Assembly: GCA_900556615.1 (NCBI GenBank)
Contig: USPP01000047.1
Location: 1 to 8,842, forward strand
DNA: 8,842 nt
From: an uncultured Eubacteriales bacterium
GTDB taxonomy: Bacteria > Bacillota > Clostridia > Oscillospirales > CAG-272
Direction of reading: 5' to 3'
The position numbers and the translations under genes were made by a program. This document shows positions 1 through 6,195 of the stretch, piece after piece. The first letter of the stretch is position 1, and each line of letters begins with the position of its first letter. The notes under the pieces are model-generated. The model made no database searches. It was not told the DNA's origin and saw only the letters and a program-made list of their open reading frames with translations.

Positions 1-1271
1 AGTCGCAGGCTATCGTTGAGATGACGCTCGGAAAGCTTACCGGACTTGAAAGACAAAAGATTGAGGACGAGCTGGAAAAGCTTATGGCTCTGATTAAGGA
101 TCTTGAGGATATTCTTGCTAACGAATGGAGAATCAAAGAGATCATTAAGAATGATCTTCTTGAAATCAAGCGTAAATATTCCGATGAAAGAAGAACCGAA
201 ATTGTCGCCTCAACCAATGAAATTGTTTATGAGGACCTGATTGAGCGTCATACTTGTGTGATTACTCTTACAAAAGACGGGTATATCAAGCGTTTGCCGT
301 CCGACGTCTATTCCGCTCAAAGACGGGGAGGAAAGGGCATTATCGGTATGACTACAAAGGAAGAGGATGTGGTAGATCAGGTTGTCGCTGTAAATTCTCA
401 TTCCTTCCTACTTATGTTTACCAACAGCGGAAAGATACATGTTAAAAAGGCGTATCTGATTCCTGAAAGCTCACGGACAGCGAAAGGTACTGCTGCGGTC
501 AATGTCATCGATCTTGAAAACGGCGAGAAGATAACGGCGCTTATTTCTCTTGACAATTTTGAGGGAGAAGGCTATCTTACCATGATAACCAAAAATGGTA
601 TTGTAAAGCGTACCGCCATCTCGGAATTTGCCTATCAGAGAAAGGGCGGAAAGCGTGCGATTACGCTTGATGAGGGAGATGAGCTGATCTACGTCCGTGC
701 AACAGAGCCGGAGAATGAGCTTTTACTTGCGACACGAGACGGGTATGCTGTAAGGTTCCCAATATCTTCCGTTACTCCTACAGGAAGAATCTCAAGAGGC
801 GTTATCGGTATCCGTCCGTCAAAAGGAGATTATGTTGCTGGCGTTTGTGTTGTCGATTCTTCCAAAAAGCTTCTTACCGTTACCGAAAACGGTTTTGGGA
901 AGCGCTGTGAGTTCAGTGATTTTGCCGCTCATAACCGCGGGGGAAAAGGCATGAGATGTCATACGATCAATGAGAAAACAGGGAAGCTTGCTTCTCTTGC
1001 CGCAGTAGAGGAAACCGATGATATTCTTCTCATTACCAATAACGGCACGGTTATCAGAACGCATGTCTCGGAAATTCCCGTATACAGCCGCACCGCTTCC
1101 GGCGTTATCGTTATGAGACATGACGGCGGCGCATATATTTCCAACTTTACTGTGGTTCCCGTCGAGGAAGAAACAGAGGACGCTTTGGCGGAAGAAAGCG
1201 AAATCACGGAAAATAATAACGACGCGGCATTCGATAACGGTAACAAAAATAGAAACGATTCCGAAATCTGA
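1..1271 (+). CDS. gyrA: DNA gyrase subunit A, C-terminal part (5' end outside window)
   Basis: Type II topoisomerase subunit that, with GyrB, introduces negative supercoils using ATP. The frame is open from base 3 and lacks its start, so only about 422 residues are present. The first residues, SQAIVEMTLGKLTGLERQKI, match the end of the breakage-reunion domain and the coiled-coil neck. The rest is the DNA-wrapping beta-pinwheel: the canonical GyrA box QRRGGKG is encoded at 318-338, and degenerate blade motifs follow in order (SSRTAKG, YQRKGGKR, GRISRGV, HNRGGKGM, YSRTASGV), giving six blades. The intact GyrA box favours gyrase over topoisomerase IV ParC, which usually has a degraded box. The protein ends in an acidic, Asn-rich tail typical of GyrA. 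The active-site tyrosine and quinolone-resistance region lie upstream of the window. Confidence 0.96.
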   Translation, partial: SQAIVEMTLGKLTGLERQKIEDELEKLMALIKDLEDILANEWRIKEIIKNDLLEIKRKYSDERRTEIVASTNEIVYEDLIERHTCVITLTKDGYIKRLPSDVYSAQRRGGKGIIGMTTKEEDVVDQVVAVNSHSFLLMFTNSGKIHVKKAYLIPESSRTAKGTAAVNVIDLENGEKITALISLDNFEGEGYLTMITKNGIVKRTAISEFAYQRKGGKRAITLDEGDELIYVRATEPENELLLATRDGYAVRFPISSVTPTGRISRGVIGIRPSKGDYVAGVCVVDSSKKLLTVTENGFGKRCEFSDFAAHNRGGKGMRCHTINEKTGKLASLAAVEETDDILLITNNGTVIRTHVSEIPVYSRTASGVIVMRHDGGAYISNFTVVPVEEETEDALAEESEITENNNDAAFDNGNKNRNDSEI

Positions 1272-1311
1272 AAAAACAGATATACAATGTTTTGAGTAAC
1301 GAGATAATAAA

Positions 1312-1333
1312 AGCCTTTCCAAACGGAAAGGCT
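1312..1333 (+). terminator. Short hairpin after gyrA
   Basis: A perfect 9-bp stem (agcctttcc / ggaaaggct) with a 4-base loop lies 40 bases after the gyrA stop. No T-run follows, so it may be a 3'-end processing or stabilising structure rather than the main terminator, which is probably the next hairpin. Confidence 0.4.
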
Positions 1334-1701
1334 CAGACTGAAGACAAAGCGGAATTGAGACAGCCCCTCAATTCCGCTTTATTCTTAAGATTAAGCAAAA
1401 CCATCCAAAAATCAGAAAAGAAAGTAAAAAGCGGTAACATCATAGAATGATCGTCGTGATTTCTCCGCTTTTTCCATAGGATTATTGCAAGATTTTTGAG
1501 ATTTAAACATGCAAAGGTAAGCTCGACTTTCATTTCCATTCGGGCTTGTCCGATAATATTCGTATATCTGAATCCATGGAACTCTTTCGCCGTTCCAAAG
1601 AGCCGCTCTATGGTTTCTTTTCTCTTATGGCAAAAGTTTTCGAAAGTTTTAGGAGTCGCCCTTAAGAAACTTTTTTCAAAAAGTTTCTTAAGAATCTTCA
1701 A
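1333..1701 (-). pseudogene. IS1182-family transposase remnant (C-terminal fragment)
   Basis: A 122-codon minus-strand frame contains a stretch typical of the C-terminal DDE region of IS1182-family transposases: KRKETIERLFGTAKEFHGFR, then the ARMEMKVELTFACLNLKNLA segment. The glutamate in KETIER is in the position of the third catalytic acidic residue in this family. A full transposase is about 450-550 residues, so most of the gene, including the first two catalytic aspartates and the N-terminal DNA-binding region, is missing. Homology begins near residue 22 (about 1638). The first 21 residues (MKILKKLFEKSFLRATPKTFE) are translated from the adjacent hairpin repeat, so the apparent start is an artefact. 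The last part overlaps the gyrA terminator hairpin. It is almost certainly non-functional. The family call comes from recognising the motif, not from a search. Confidence 0.75.
1346..1380 (+). terminator. Probable rho-independent terminator of gyrA
   Basis: A perfect 14-bp inverted repeat (arms 1346-1359 and 1367-1380, loop 7) starts with AAAG and ends with CTTT, followed by attctt. The A/T flanks would act in either direction. It lies inside the 3' end of the minus-strand transposase remnant, so it may derive from the IS end and have been adopted as the gyrA terminator. Confidence 0.6.
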
Positions 1702-1712
1702 AAACTTTGATC
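1631..1712 (-). repeat. Hairpin repeat unit 1 (REP/BIME-like)
   Basis: It contains a perfect 15-bp inverted repeat (1661-1675 and 1678-1692) with a 2-base loop and the core CTTTTTTCAAAAAG. Read on the minus strand, the lead-in (tcaaagtttttgaagattct) resembles the lead-in of unit 2 on the plus strand (tcaaaggtttttgcgggttt). The two units therefore look like related copies facing each other. The unit abuts the truncated transposase. Confidence 0.6.
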
Positions 1713-1713
1713 A

Positions 1714-1734
1714 ACCGAAAACGCTGTTTTCGGT
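1714..1734. repeat. Hairpin between the two repeat units
   Basis: Perfect 9-bp arms (accgaaaac / gttttcggt) flank a 3-base loop. It lies midway between the two larger hairpins and may belong to the same composite element. Confidence 0.55.
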
Positions 1735-1794
1735 CGGCTTTAGCTTACATCTGCTGCGAAGAGTTTGTCGGCAGAATCTCCGCTGCCTCTTATC

Positions 1795-1855
1795 AAAGGT
1801 TTTTGCGGGTTTTAGGGAGCTTTTTTCAAAAAGCTCCCTATAGGGAAGTCGCTCT
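1795..1855 (+). repeat. Hairpin repeat unit 2 (REP/BIME-like)
   Basis: A perfect 12-bp inverted repeat (1814-1825 and 1828-1839) with a 2-base loop shares the core CTTTTTTCAAAAAG with unit 1. It is preceded by tcaaaggtttttgcgggttt. A terminator role is possible in either direction, but no gene needs it here. Confidence 0.6.
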
Positions 1856-1930
1856 TACCCCCTCAATTTACATTGTCTGACGAAAAAATCCGGCGAAGCA
1901 GTGCACAACAACCATTGTGCGGTATTGCTT
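1844..1930. repeat. Diverged interspersed repeat, copy A
   Basis: This stretch aligns end to end with 7305-7391. Over the first 42 bases about 32 match by eye (for example ctcaatt and tgacgaaaaa). A variable spacer of about 32 bases follows, then an identical 12-mer, gcggtattgctt. It also contains a small palindrome (gcacaa at 1903-1908 / ttgtgc at 1915-1920). It does not look coding. The spacing of the conserved blocks agrees within one base between copies, which supports common origin. Confidence 0.55.
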
Positions 1931-2012
1931 TAAATTCTCAGGCGTCAATCATGTTGGGTACTTTTTACGCAGCTTTTTCGAATGCTTGATTTACTATACA
2001 GAAAAATACACT

Positions 2013-2960
2013 ATGAATCTTAATCCTTTCAAAAATTCAGACACAAATAAGCGCTATTTTACATATGATTATTATATGAGACAGTGTTTTGGCGGCAAGG
2101 TAATAAAGCTTCCTCTTGACGGAGGCTTTACCTGCCCGAACATCGATGGTAGCCGAGGAACCGGCGGATGCAGCTATTGTACAAAGAAAGCGTTGCCCTA
2201 CCGTGGGAAACCGATTTTTGAACAGTTTGAAGAGGCTCGCCTTCCTCTTCTTAAAAAATGGGGAAGAGCGGACCGCAGTGAAATGTATATTCCGTATTTT
2301 CAGGTTTTTACCAATACCTATGCTCCGACGGAGCGTCTGAGGAAGCTCTACAGGGAAGCTTTGCTTTTACCTAATACCGTGGGCTTAAGTATAGCAACAA
2401 GAGCCGATTGCATGTCCGATGATATAGCTGAGCTTTTGCGGGAAATAGCGAAGTGCACCCATCTTACCGTTGAACTTGGGCTTCAGACGATACACGAAGA
2501 AACAGCAAAACATATCAACCGATGCCATACCTATGATGAATTTCTGAGAGGCTATGAAAAGCTTCATGGTCTGAATGTATGTATTCATCTGATCAACGGC
2601 TTGCCGGGAGAAACAGAGGAAATGATGCTTGAATCGGCAGGTCGTATTTCTGCTTTGCGCCCTCATTCGGTAAAAATTCATATGCTTTATCTTGAGCGCG
2701 GCTGTGCCATGACAGAGGAATATCTGAAAACACCCTTTCCTATCCTTACGCTTGAGGAATATGTGTCGGTTACAGTTTCTCAGCTTGAGATGTTTCATCC
2801 CGATACAGTAATCGAAAGGCTTACCGGAGACGGAGAAGCCGATAATCTGATTGAACCTCAGTGGAGCAGAAAAAAATTCTGTGTACTGAACGGTATCGAT
2901 AAGGAATTTGTGCGCAGAAACTCATGGCAGGGAAAGAAATTCGGAGACAATTATTTTTGA
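2013..2960 (+). CDS. Radical SAM protein, TIGR01212/YhcC family
   Basis: A 315-residue radical SAM enzyme that would bind a [4Fe-4S] cluster and cleave S-adenosylmethionine; its substrate is not established. Cluster cysteines are Cys41, Cys53 and Cys56, in the C-x11-C-x2-C spacing typical of TIGR01212 proteins (FTCPNIDGS...GGCSYC). Further family signatures are QVFTNTYAP, VELGLQTIHEETAKHINRCH, HLINGLPGE, and the C-terminal PQWSRKKF...LNGID...SWQGKKFG. Length matches the usual 300-320. I chose ATG 2013 because homologues begin shortly before KRYFTYDYY; the upstream GTG at 1917 lies in repeat sequence and would add 32 unrelated residues. No strong ribosome binding site is visible. The MFS gene follows after 33 bases with no terminator, suggesting one transcript. 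The family resembles Elp3-type radical SAM proteins, so a tRNA or protein target is possible but is inference. Confidence 0.9.
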   Translation: MNLNPFKNSDTNKRYFTYDYYMRQCFGGKVIKLPLDGGFTCPNIDGSRGTGGCSYCTKKALPYRGKPIFEQFEEARLPLLKKWGRADRSEMYIPYFQVFTNTYAPTERLRKLYREALLLPNTVGLSIATRADCMSDDIAELLREIAKCTHLTVELGLQTIHEETAKHINRCHTYDEFLRGYEKLHGLNVCIHLINGLPGETEEMMLESAGRISALRPHSVKIHMLYLERGCAMTEEYLKTPFPILTLEEYVSVTVSQLEMFHPDTVIERLTGDGEADNLIEPQWSRKKFCVLNGIDKEFVRRNSWQGKKFGDNYF

Positions 2961-2993
2961 TTTGAAAAAATTCGGAGAAAAAAGAAAAAATTT

Positions 2994-4253
2994 ATGAACA
3001 GCAATCACTATAAAAGAACAAAAATTTCCTGCTATTATACATACCTTGCCATGTCATCGGTATTTAGTTTGCCGCCTCTATTATTTATAACCTTTCGTGA
3101 AATGTACGGAATATCCTATACCCTGCTCGGAACGTTGGTATCGGTTAATTTTTGTACGCAGCTTGCAGTAGATCTGATTTTCAGCTTTTTTACAAAGCAT
3201 TTTAATATTCATAAGACAATAAAAATAATGCCTCTTTTAACTTCCTTCGGTCTTTTGATTTATGCGCTGGTACCGTTATTTTTTCCTCAGTATGCTTATA
3301 TCGGATTTCTTATCGGCACGGTTATTTTTGCTTTGGCGGCGGGACTTTGCGAGGTTTTACTCAGTCCGCTTGTAGCGGCAATCCCTTCGGATAATCCCAA
3401 ACGCGATATGAGTACGCTTCATTCGCTTTATGCTTACGGGGTTGTCAGCGTTATCGTGGTGTCTACCGTTTTTCTGAAGATTTTCGGAACCGAACGGTGG
3501 ATGTATCTGACTTTATTTTTTGCTCTTCTTCCGATTATTTCTTTTATTCTGTTCTGTACCTCTCCGCTTCCCGAAATGAATATTTCAAATGAAAAATCTT
3601 CGAACGGTACAAAACGTAAAAATTTTGCTCTTATTCTTTTTGCGTTTTGTATTCTGCTTGGAGGCGCTGCCGAAAACACCATGACGAATTGGATCTCTAC
3701 CTATATGGAAAGCGTGATTCAAATACCGAAAGTATGGGGAGATATCGTCGGTATGGCTGTTTTTGCCGTATTGATAGGGCTTGGAAGAACCGTTTATGCA
3801 AAATACGGAAAAAATATCTCAAAAGTATTGGTTTTCGGAATGACCGGTTCAGCAATTTGTTATTTGCTTGTTGCCGTTGTATCGAATGTCGTAGTTTCTA
3901 TAATCGCCTGTATTTTGATCGGTTTAACAACCTCCATGCTTTGGCCGGGTACGCTTATTATGATGGAGGAAAAAATCCCCAATCCCGGTGTAACCGCCTA
4001 TGCGCTTATGGCGGCGGGAGGGGATTTCGGAAGCTCTGTCGCTCCGCAAATGCTCGGCGCTATTGTGGATTTGGTTTCGGAAAGTAGCTTTGCCGTCAGT
4101 CTCGGAGAAAAATTCTCCCTTACTGCGGAACAGGTCGGTATGAAGGCAGGTATGCTTATTGCCGCTATTTTTCCCATGATCGGGATATTTGTCGTGATAT
4201 TTCTAATCCGGTATTTCAAGAAAAATTCTGAGCCCGCAATATCGGAGAATTGA
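2994..4253 (+). CDS. MFS transporter, substrate unknown
   Basis: A 419-residue integral membrane protein of the major facilitator superfamily with about 12 hydrophobic segments in two halves, separated by a polar loop at residues 192-210 (MNISNEKSSNGTKRKN). Segments such as CEVLLSPLVAAIPSDNP followed by HSLYAYGVVS (residues 119-152), and GGAAENTMTNWISTYM after the central loop, resemble sugar-type MFS permeases (FucP-like) common in Clostridia. The substrate cannot be read from sequence. A GGAG at 2974-2977 sits 16 bases before the ATG, farther than ideal; the A/G-rich stretch between may serve instead. It shares a likely transcript with the radical SAM gene and ends before a strong terminator. 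A drug or metabolite exporter is an alternative reading. Confidence 0.85.
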   Translation: MNSNHYKRTKISCYYTYLAMSSVFSLPPLLFITFREMYGISYTLLGTLVSVNFCTQLAVDLIFSFFTKHFNIHKTIKIMPLLTSFGLLIYALVPLFFPQYAYIGFLIGTVIFALAAGLCEVLLSPLVAAIPSDNPKRDMSTLHSLYAYGVVSVIVVSTVFLKIFGTERWMYLTLFFALLPIISFILFCTSPLPEMNISNEKSSNGTKRKNFALILFAFCILLGGAAENTMTNWISTYMESVIQIPKVWGDIVGMAVFAVLIGLGRTVYAKYGKNISKVLVFGMTGSAICYLLVAVVSNVVVSIIACILIGLTTSMLWPGTLIMMEEKIPNPGVTAYALMAAGGDFGSSVAPQMLGAIVDLVSESSFAVSLGEKFSLTAEQVGMKAGMLIAAIFPMIGIFVVIFLIRYFKKNSEPAISEN

Positions 4254-4298
4254 TAAAAGTTTTGCACAGGCTGTTGATATTTTGCTGATCCATTAAAG

Positions 4299-4344
4299 AA
4301 AAACAGAATCTTTCCTAAATCCATAATAGAAAGATTCTGTTTTT
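4299..4344. terminator. Strong bidirectional rho-independent terminator
   Basis: Perfect 16-bp arms (4299-4314 and 4329-4344) enclose a 14-base loop. The plus strand continues with a run of T, and the minus strand has a matching T-rich exit. It ends the radical SAM-MFS transcript and could also stop minus-strand transcription coming from the methyltransferase. Confidence 0.85.
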
Positions 4345-4459
4345 TTATTTTAAAACGAAGAACAAGTTTATTTTGAATATAAATGATACAGCGATATGCT
4401 TGAATTATGTATCTTCTGAGAAAGGGCAGCGTTTATAAAACTGTTAATCCTCCCCATAG

Positions 4460-4488
4460 TTGATTATTTTATGCTTAATTTTTATACT
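4460..4488 (+). promoter_or_regulatory. Candidate sigma-A promoter in the 4345-4712 gene-free gap
   Basis: TTGATT (4460-4465), a 17-base spacer and TATACT (4483-4488) read on the plus strand. The predicted start, near 4495, coincides with an 8-bp inverted repeat (aaaggtaa 4495-4502 / ttaccttt 4519-4526). No credible gene follows on this strand: only a 13-codon frame from ATG 4536 (MEKRVAKQSQGVG), without a clear ribosome binding site. The remainder of the 4345-4712 gap holds nothing else I recognise. Confidence 0.4.
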
Positions 4489-4712
4489 TTCCGAAAAGGT
4501 AAACGGCTCGTCAGGGGATTACCTTTGAAATTTTCATGGAGAAACGAGTAGCCAAACAATCGCAGGGAGTAGGGTAAGCCGCTTTGACAATTGTGGAGAA
4601 ACATTCAAATTCGGGCAATTTTTTAATATAAGAGAGAAATAGTATCGATAGAGTGCATAAAAAAGTATGTTTTTTCGTTTTTGAGGGGATTTTTGTATCC
4701 CTAAAGCTTGGT

Positions 4713-5363
4713 TTATTTGGTTGCTTTTATTGTGTATGTTGCTTTCCAATTGTTTAGTACTTCAACAGATGAAAAACCTGCTTCAAACAGCGCTTCTGTT
4801 TCGTGCTTTACGGTAAGCGGTGTATCATAATGATAAATTTCATCATGGGTAATATCTTGCTTCGCCTTTAAAGCAATCAAATTTTGACGGTGCATAAGCT
4901 CTTCATCGTCTGATAAAGAAAAATAATCTGTCAATATAAAGTACCCGTTAGGCTTCAACGCCGTATATAGTTTGGTATACAGAGGAATTTTTTCTTTTTT
5001 CGTGAAATGATGTAAACTTTCTACTGATACAGCGGCGTCAAAAACGCTTTCACCAAAAGGCATATCAAAATATGATCCTAAAATCAAGGTGAGGTCTTTG
5101 CCGGTGAATTTTTTTCTGAGAGCAGACAGCATTCCTTGTGATAAATCAATTCCTGTGATCTTTGCAGACGGGTTAAGTAAAAAATATTCTTCTAATTCCA
5201 ATCCTGTGCCGCAGCCCAAATCAAGCACACGGCAGTTTTCTTGAATAGGTAAACATTTCGCGGTAAAAGGATAGAACTTGTCTGCTGACCAAATATTCAT
5301 CTTCATATGTTCATCATATCCGTCTAATCTATTTTCAAAAAAATCGCTCATTTTTTCAAGCAT
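4713..5363 (-). CDS. Class I SAM-dependent methyltransferase
   Basis: A cytosolic Rossmann-fold methyltransferase of 216 residues; the acceptor is unknown. Motif I is VLDLGCGTG at residues 46-54, which binds SAM. GIDLS at 71-75 ends in the acidic strand-2 residue, then come GSYFDMPFGESVFDAAVSVE (motifs around strand 4), ESLHHF, and LKPNGYFILTDYF (strand 5). I prefer ATG 5363, because GGAGA lies 11 bases upstream and the resulting N-terminus, MLEKMSDFFENRLDGYDEHM, matches the way such proteins commonly begin. The GTG at 5393 would add ten residues and has no ribosome binding site. It lies 47 bases after the broken acetyltransferase, probably on the same transcript from the promoter at 5889-5917. 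The unit is noticeably more AT-rich than gyrA, consistent with transfer. Confidence 0.9.
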   Translation of the reverse strand: MLEKMSDFFENRLDGYDEHMKMNIWSADKFYPFTAKCLPIQENCRVLDLGCGTGLELEEYFLLNPSAKITGIDLSQGMLSALRKKFTGKDLTLILGSYFDMPFGESVFDAAVSVESLHHFTKKEKIPLYTKLYTALKPNGYFILTDYFSLSDDEELMHRQNLIALKAKQDITHDEIYHYDTPLTVKHETEALFEAGFSSVEVLNNWKATYTIKATK

Positions 5364-5410
5364 ATTACGATTGTCTCCATAAAATTTTTTCACTTTTCAG
5401 CAAGTAAAGT

Positions 5411-5851
5411 TTATTTCATACCTACTTTTTTCATAATATTTCCGCTTCTTGGGTTATTTCTGTCATGTGTTGCTGTAATATAGGGGAGTCCGTCTTTTTT
5501 TATTTGTTCTATTACAGCCTTTCCTGCTTCTGTAACAATTCCTTTATGCCAAAATTCTTTACGCAATCCATAACCAAAATCATGAGGTTCTTCTCTATCA
5601 ACTTTTATATACCCTATGGGAAAATTATTTTCTTTCAGACAGACGGCATATGCATATCCTTGTGACTGTGCATATATTGAAGCATATCTTTCCTCATAAA
5701 ATTTTCTTGTTTCCTCTATATTTTTCATGGGATACCATGGTAAGAATTTATTGACTTCTCCATCTTAGAGGATGAGAAAAAGAGCTTTTGTATCTTTTTG
5801 TGTAAATTTTCTTAAAATCAAGCGTTCTGTTTTCAGTGTAGGCGTATTCAT
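5411..5851 (-). pseudogene. GNAT family N-acetyltransferase broken by an in-frame TAA
   Basis: From ATG 5851, behind a strong GGAGGAG site with 8-base spacing, the frame reads MNTPTLKTERLILRKFTQKD, the classic start of RimJ/RimL-like acetyltransferases. It is interrupted at codon 29 by TAA (5765-5767 on the plus strand) and continues in the same frame to 5411 without a frameshift. Downstream of the stop are VNKFLPWYP, the acetyl-CoA-binding region FGYGLRKEFWHKGIVTEAG (codons 92-110) and RSGNIMKKVGMK. The family commonly has Lys or another residue where the stop sits, so one base change (AAA to TAA) could explain it. At 146 codons it also ends about 25-30 residues short of typical members. A restart at codon 42 would lack the N-terminal strand. 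Sequencing error is the main alternative to true decay. Confidence 0.8.
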
Positions 5852-5888
5852 GTCTGTTTCTCCTCCGAAAAGGATCATTTTATTTTTT

Positions 5889-5917
5889 ATTATAGCATAT
5901 CTAACCTAAAAAGACAA
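5889..5917 (-). promoter_or_regulatory. Sigma-A promoter of the GNAT-methyltransferase unit
   Basis: On the minus strand, TTGTCT (5912-5917) is followed by a 17-base spacer and a perfect TATAAT (5889-5894), preceded by TG one base upstream (TGcTATAAT, an extended -10). The start would be near 5882, about 30 bases before ATG 5851. It is one of the best promoters in the window although the first gene behind it is broken. Confidence 0.75.
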
Positions 5918-5981
5918 TCAATAAATCGTTGAAATCATTCCGCGAAATAGTATGAAGAAATATAATTCTTTCCGGGTTTTC

Positions 5982-6149
5982 TTAGCTGTATTCTCTATAT
6001 TTTTTGACTAGAGGATTTAATATATTCTGACGATTTTTTTCATCAGTTAATCTTTTCTGAACTATATAGCTATCGTGTGGGTTTTCGGAATACAGAAAAG
6101 CTCCGATATCTCCACATTCAAGAGATATCGGAGCTTCATATCTATTACA
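5982..6149 (-). other. Start-less protein-like reading frame, possible gene remnant
   Basis: A 55-codon open frame between stops on the minus strand has a protein-like composition: it includes GAFLYSENPHDSYIVQKRLT and then DEKNRQNILNPLVKKYREYS before TAA. It has no ATG, GTG or TTG that makes sense, and its first third is the terminator hairpin at 6098-6136. After the TAA, the same frame stays open for 26 more codons, to a TAG at 5901-5903. I do not recognise a family. It may be the 3' end of a gene lost by deletion, or chance. The rest of 5930-6097 shows nothing else. Confidence 0.3.
6098..6136 (-). terminator. Terminator downstream of the CBM9-like lipoprotein gene
   Basis: Perfect 15-bp arms (6098-6112 and 6122-6136) with a 9-base loop. 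On the minus strand the stem ends in a short T-run (gctTTTCTG). It lies about 60 bases after the lipoprotein stop and separates it from the acetyltransferase promoter. Confidence 0.75.
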
Positions 6150-6195
6150 TTATATCGTCATCAACAAATAACAGAGCAATTTTTCGGTTTTTTAT

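Noticed and set aside
819..1322. 167-codon minus-strand frame opposite gyrA
   Set aside because: It lies antisense within the gyrase C-terminal domain, which has clear blade motifs on the plus strand; the translation has no recognisable motif.
1496..1843. 115-codon plus-strand frame
   Set aside because: It is the reverse of the transposase remnant and runs through the hairpin repeats, so its sequence (for example repeated KKLFSKSFLR) is a by-product of palindromes.
1631..1855. CRISPR array
   Set aside because: The repeats are two inverted hairpins of different stem sequence, without regularly spaced direct repeats or unique spacers.
4686..4701. Small hairpin just after the methyltransferase stop
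   Set aside because: Only a 5-bp stem, and the minus strand continues with A-runs rather than a T-run, so it is not a credible terminator; the stem at 4299-4344 is a better candidate.
4534..4749. 71-codon minus-strand frame after the methyltransferase
   Set aside because: It overlaps the methyltransferase end in another frame, has no ribosome binding site, and its composition shows no domain. A repeat-derived origin is possible but I could not support it.
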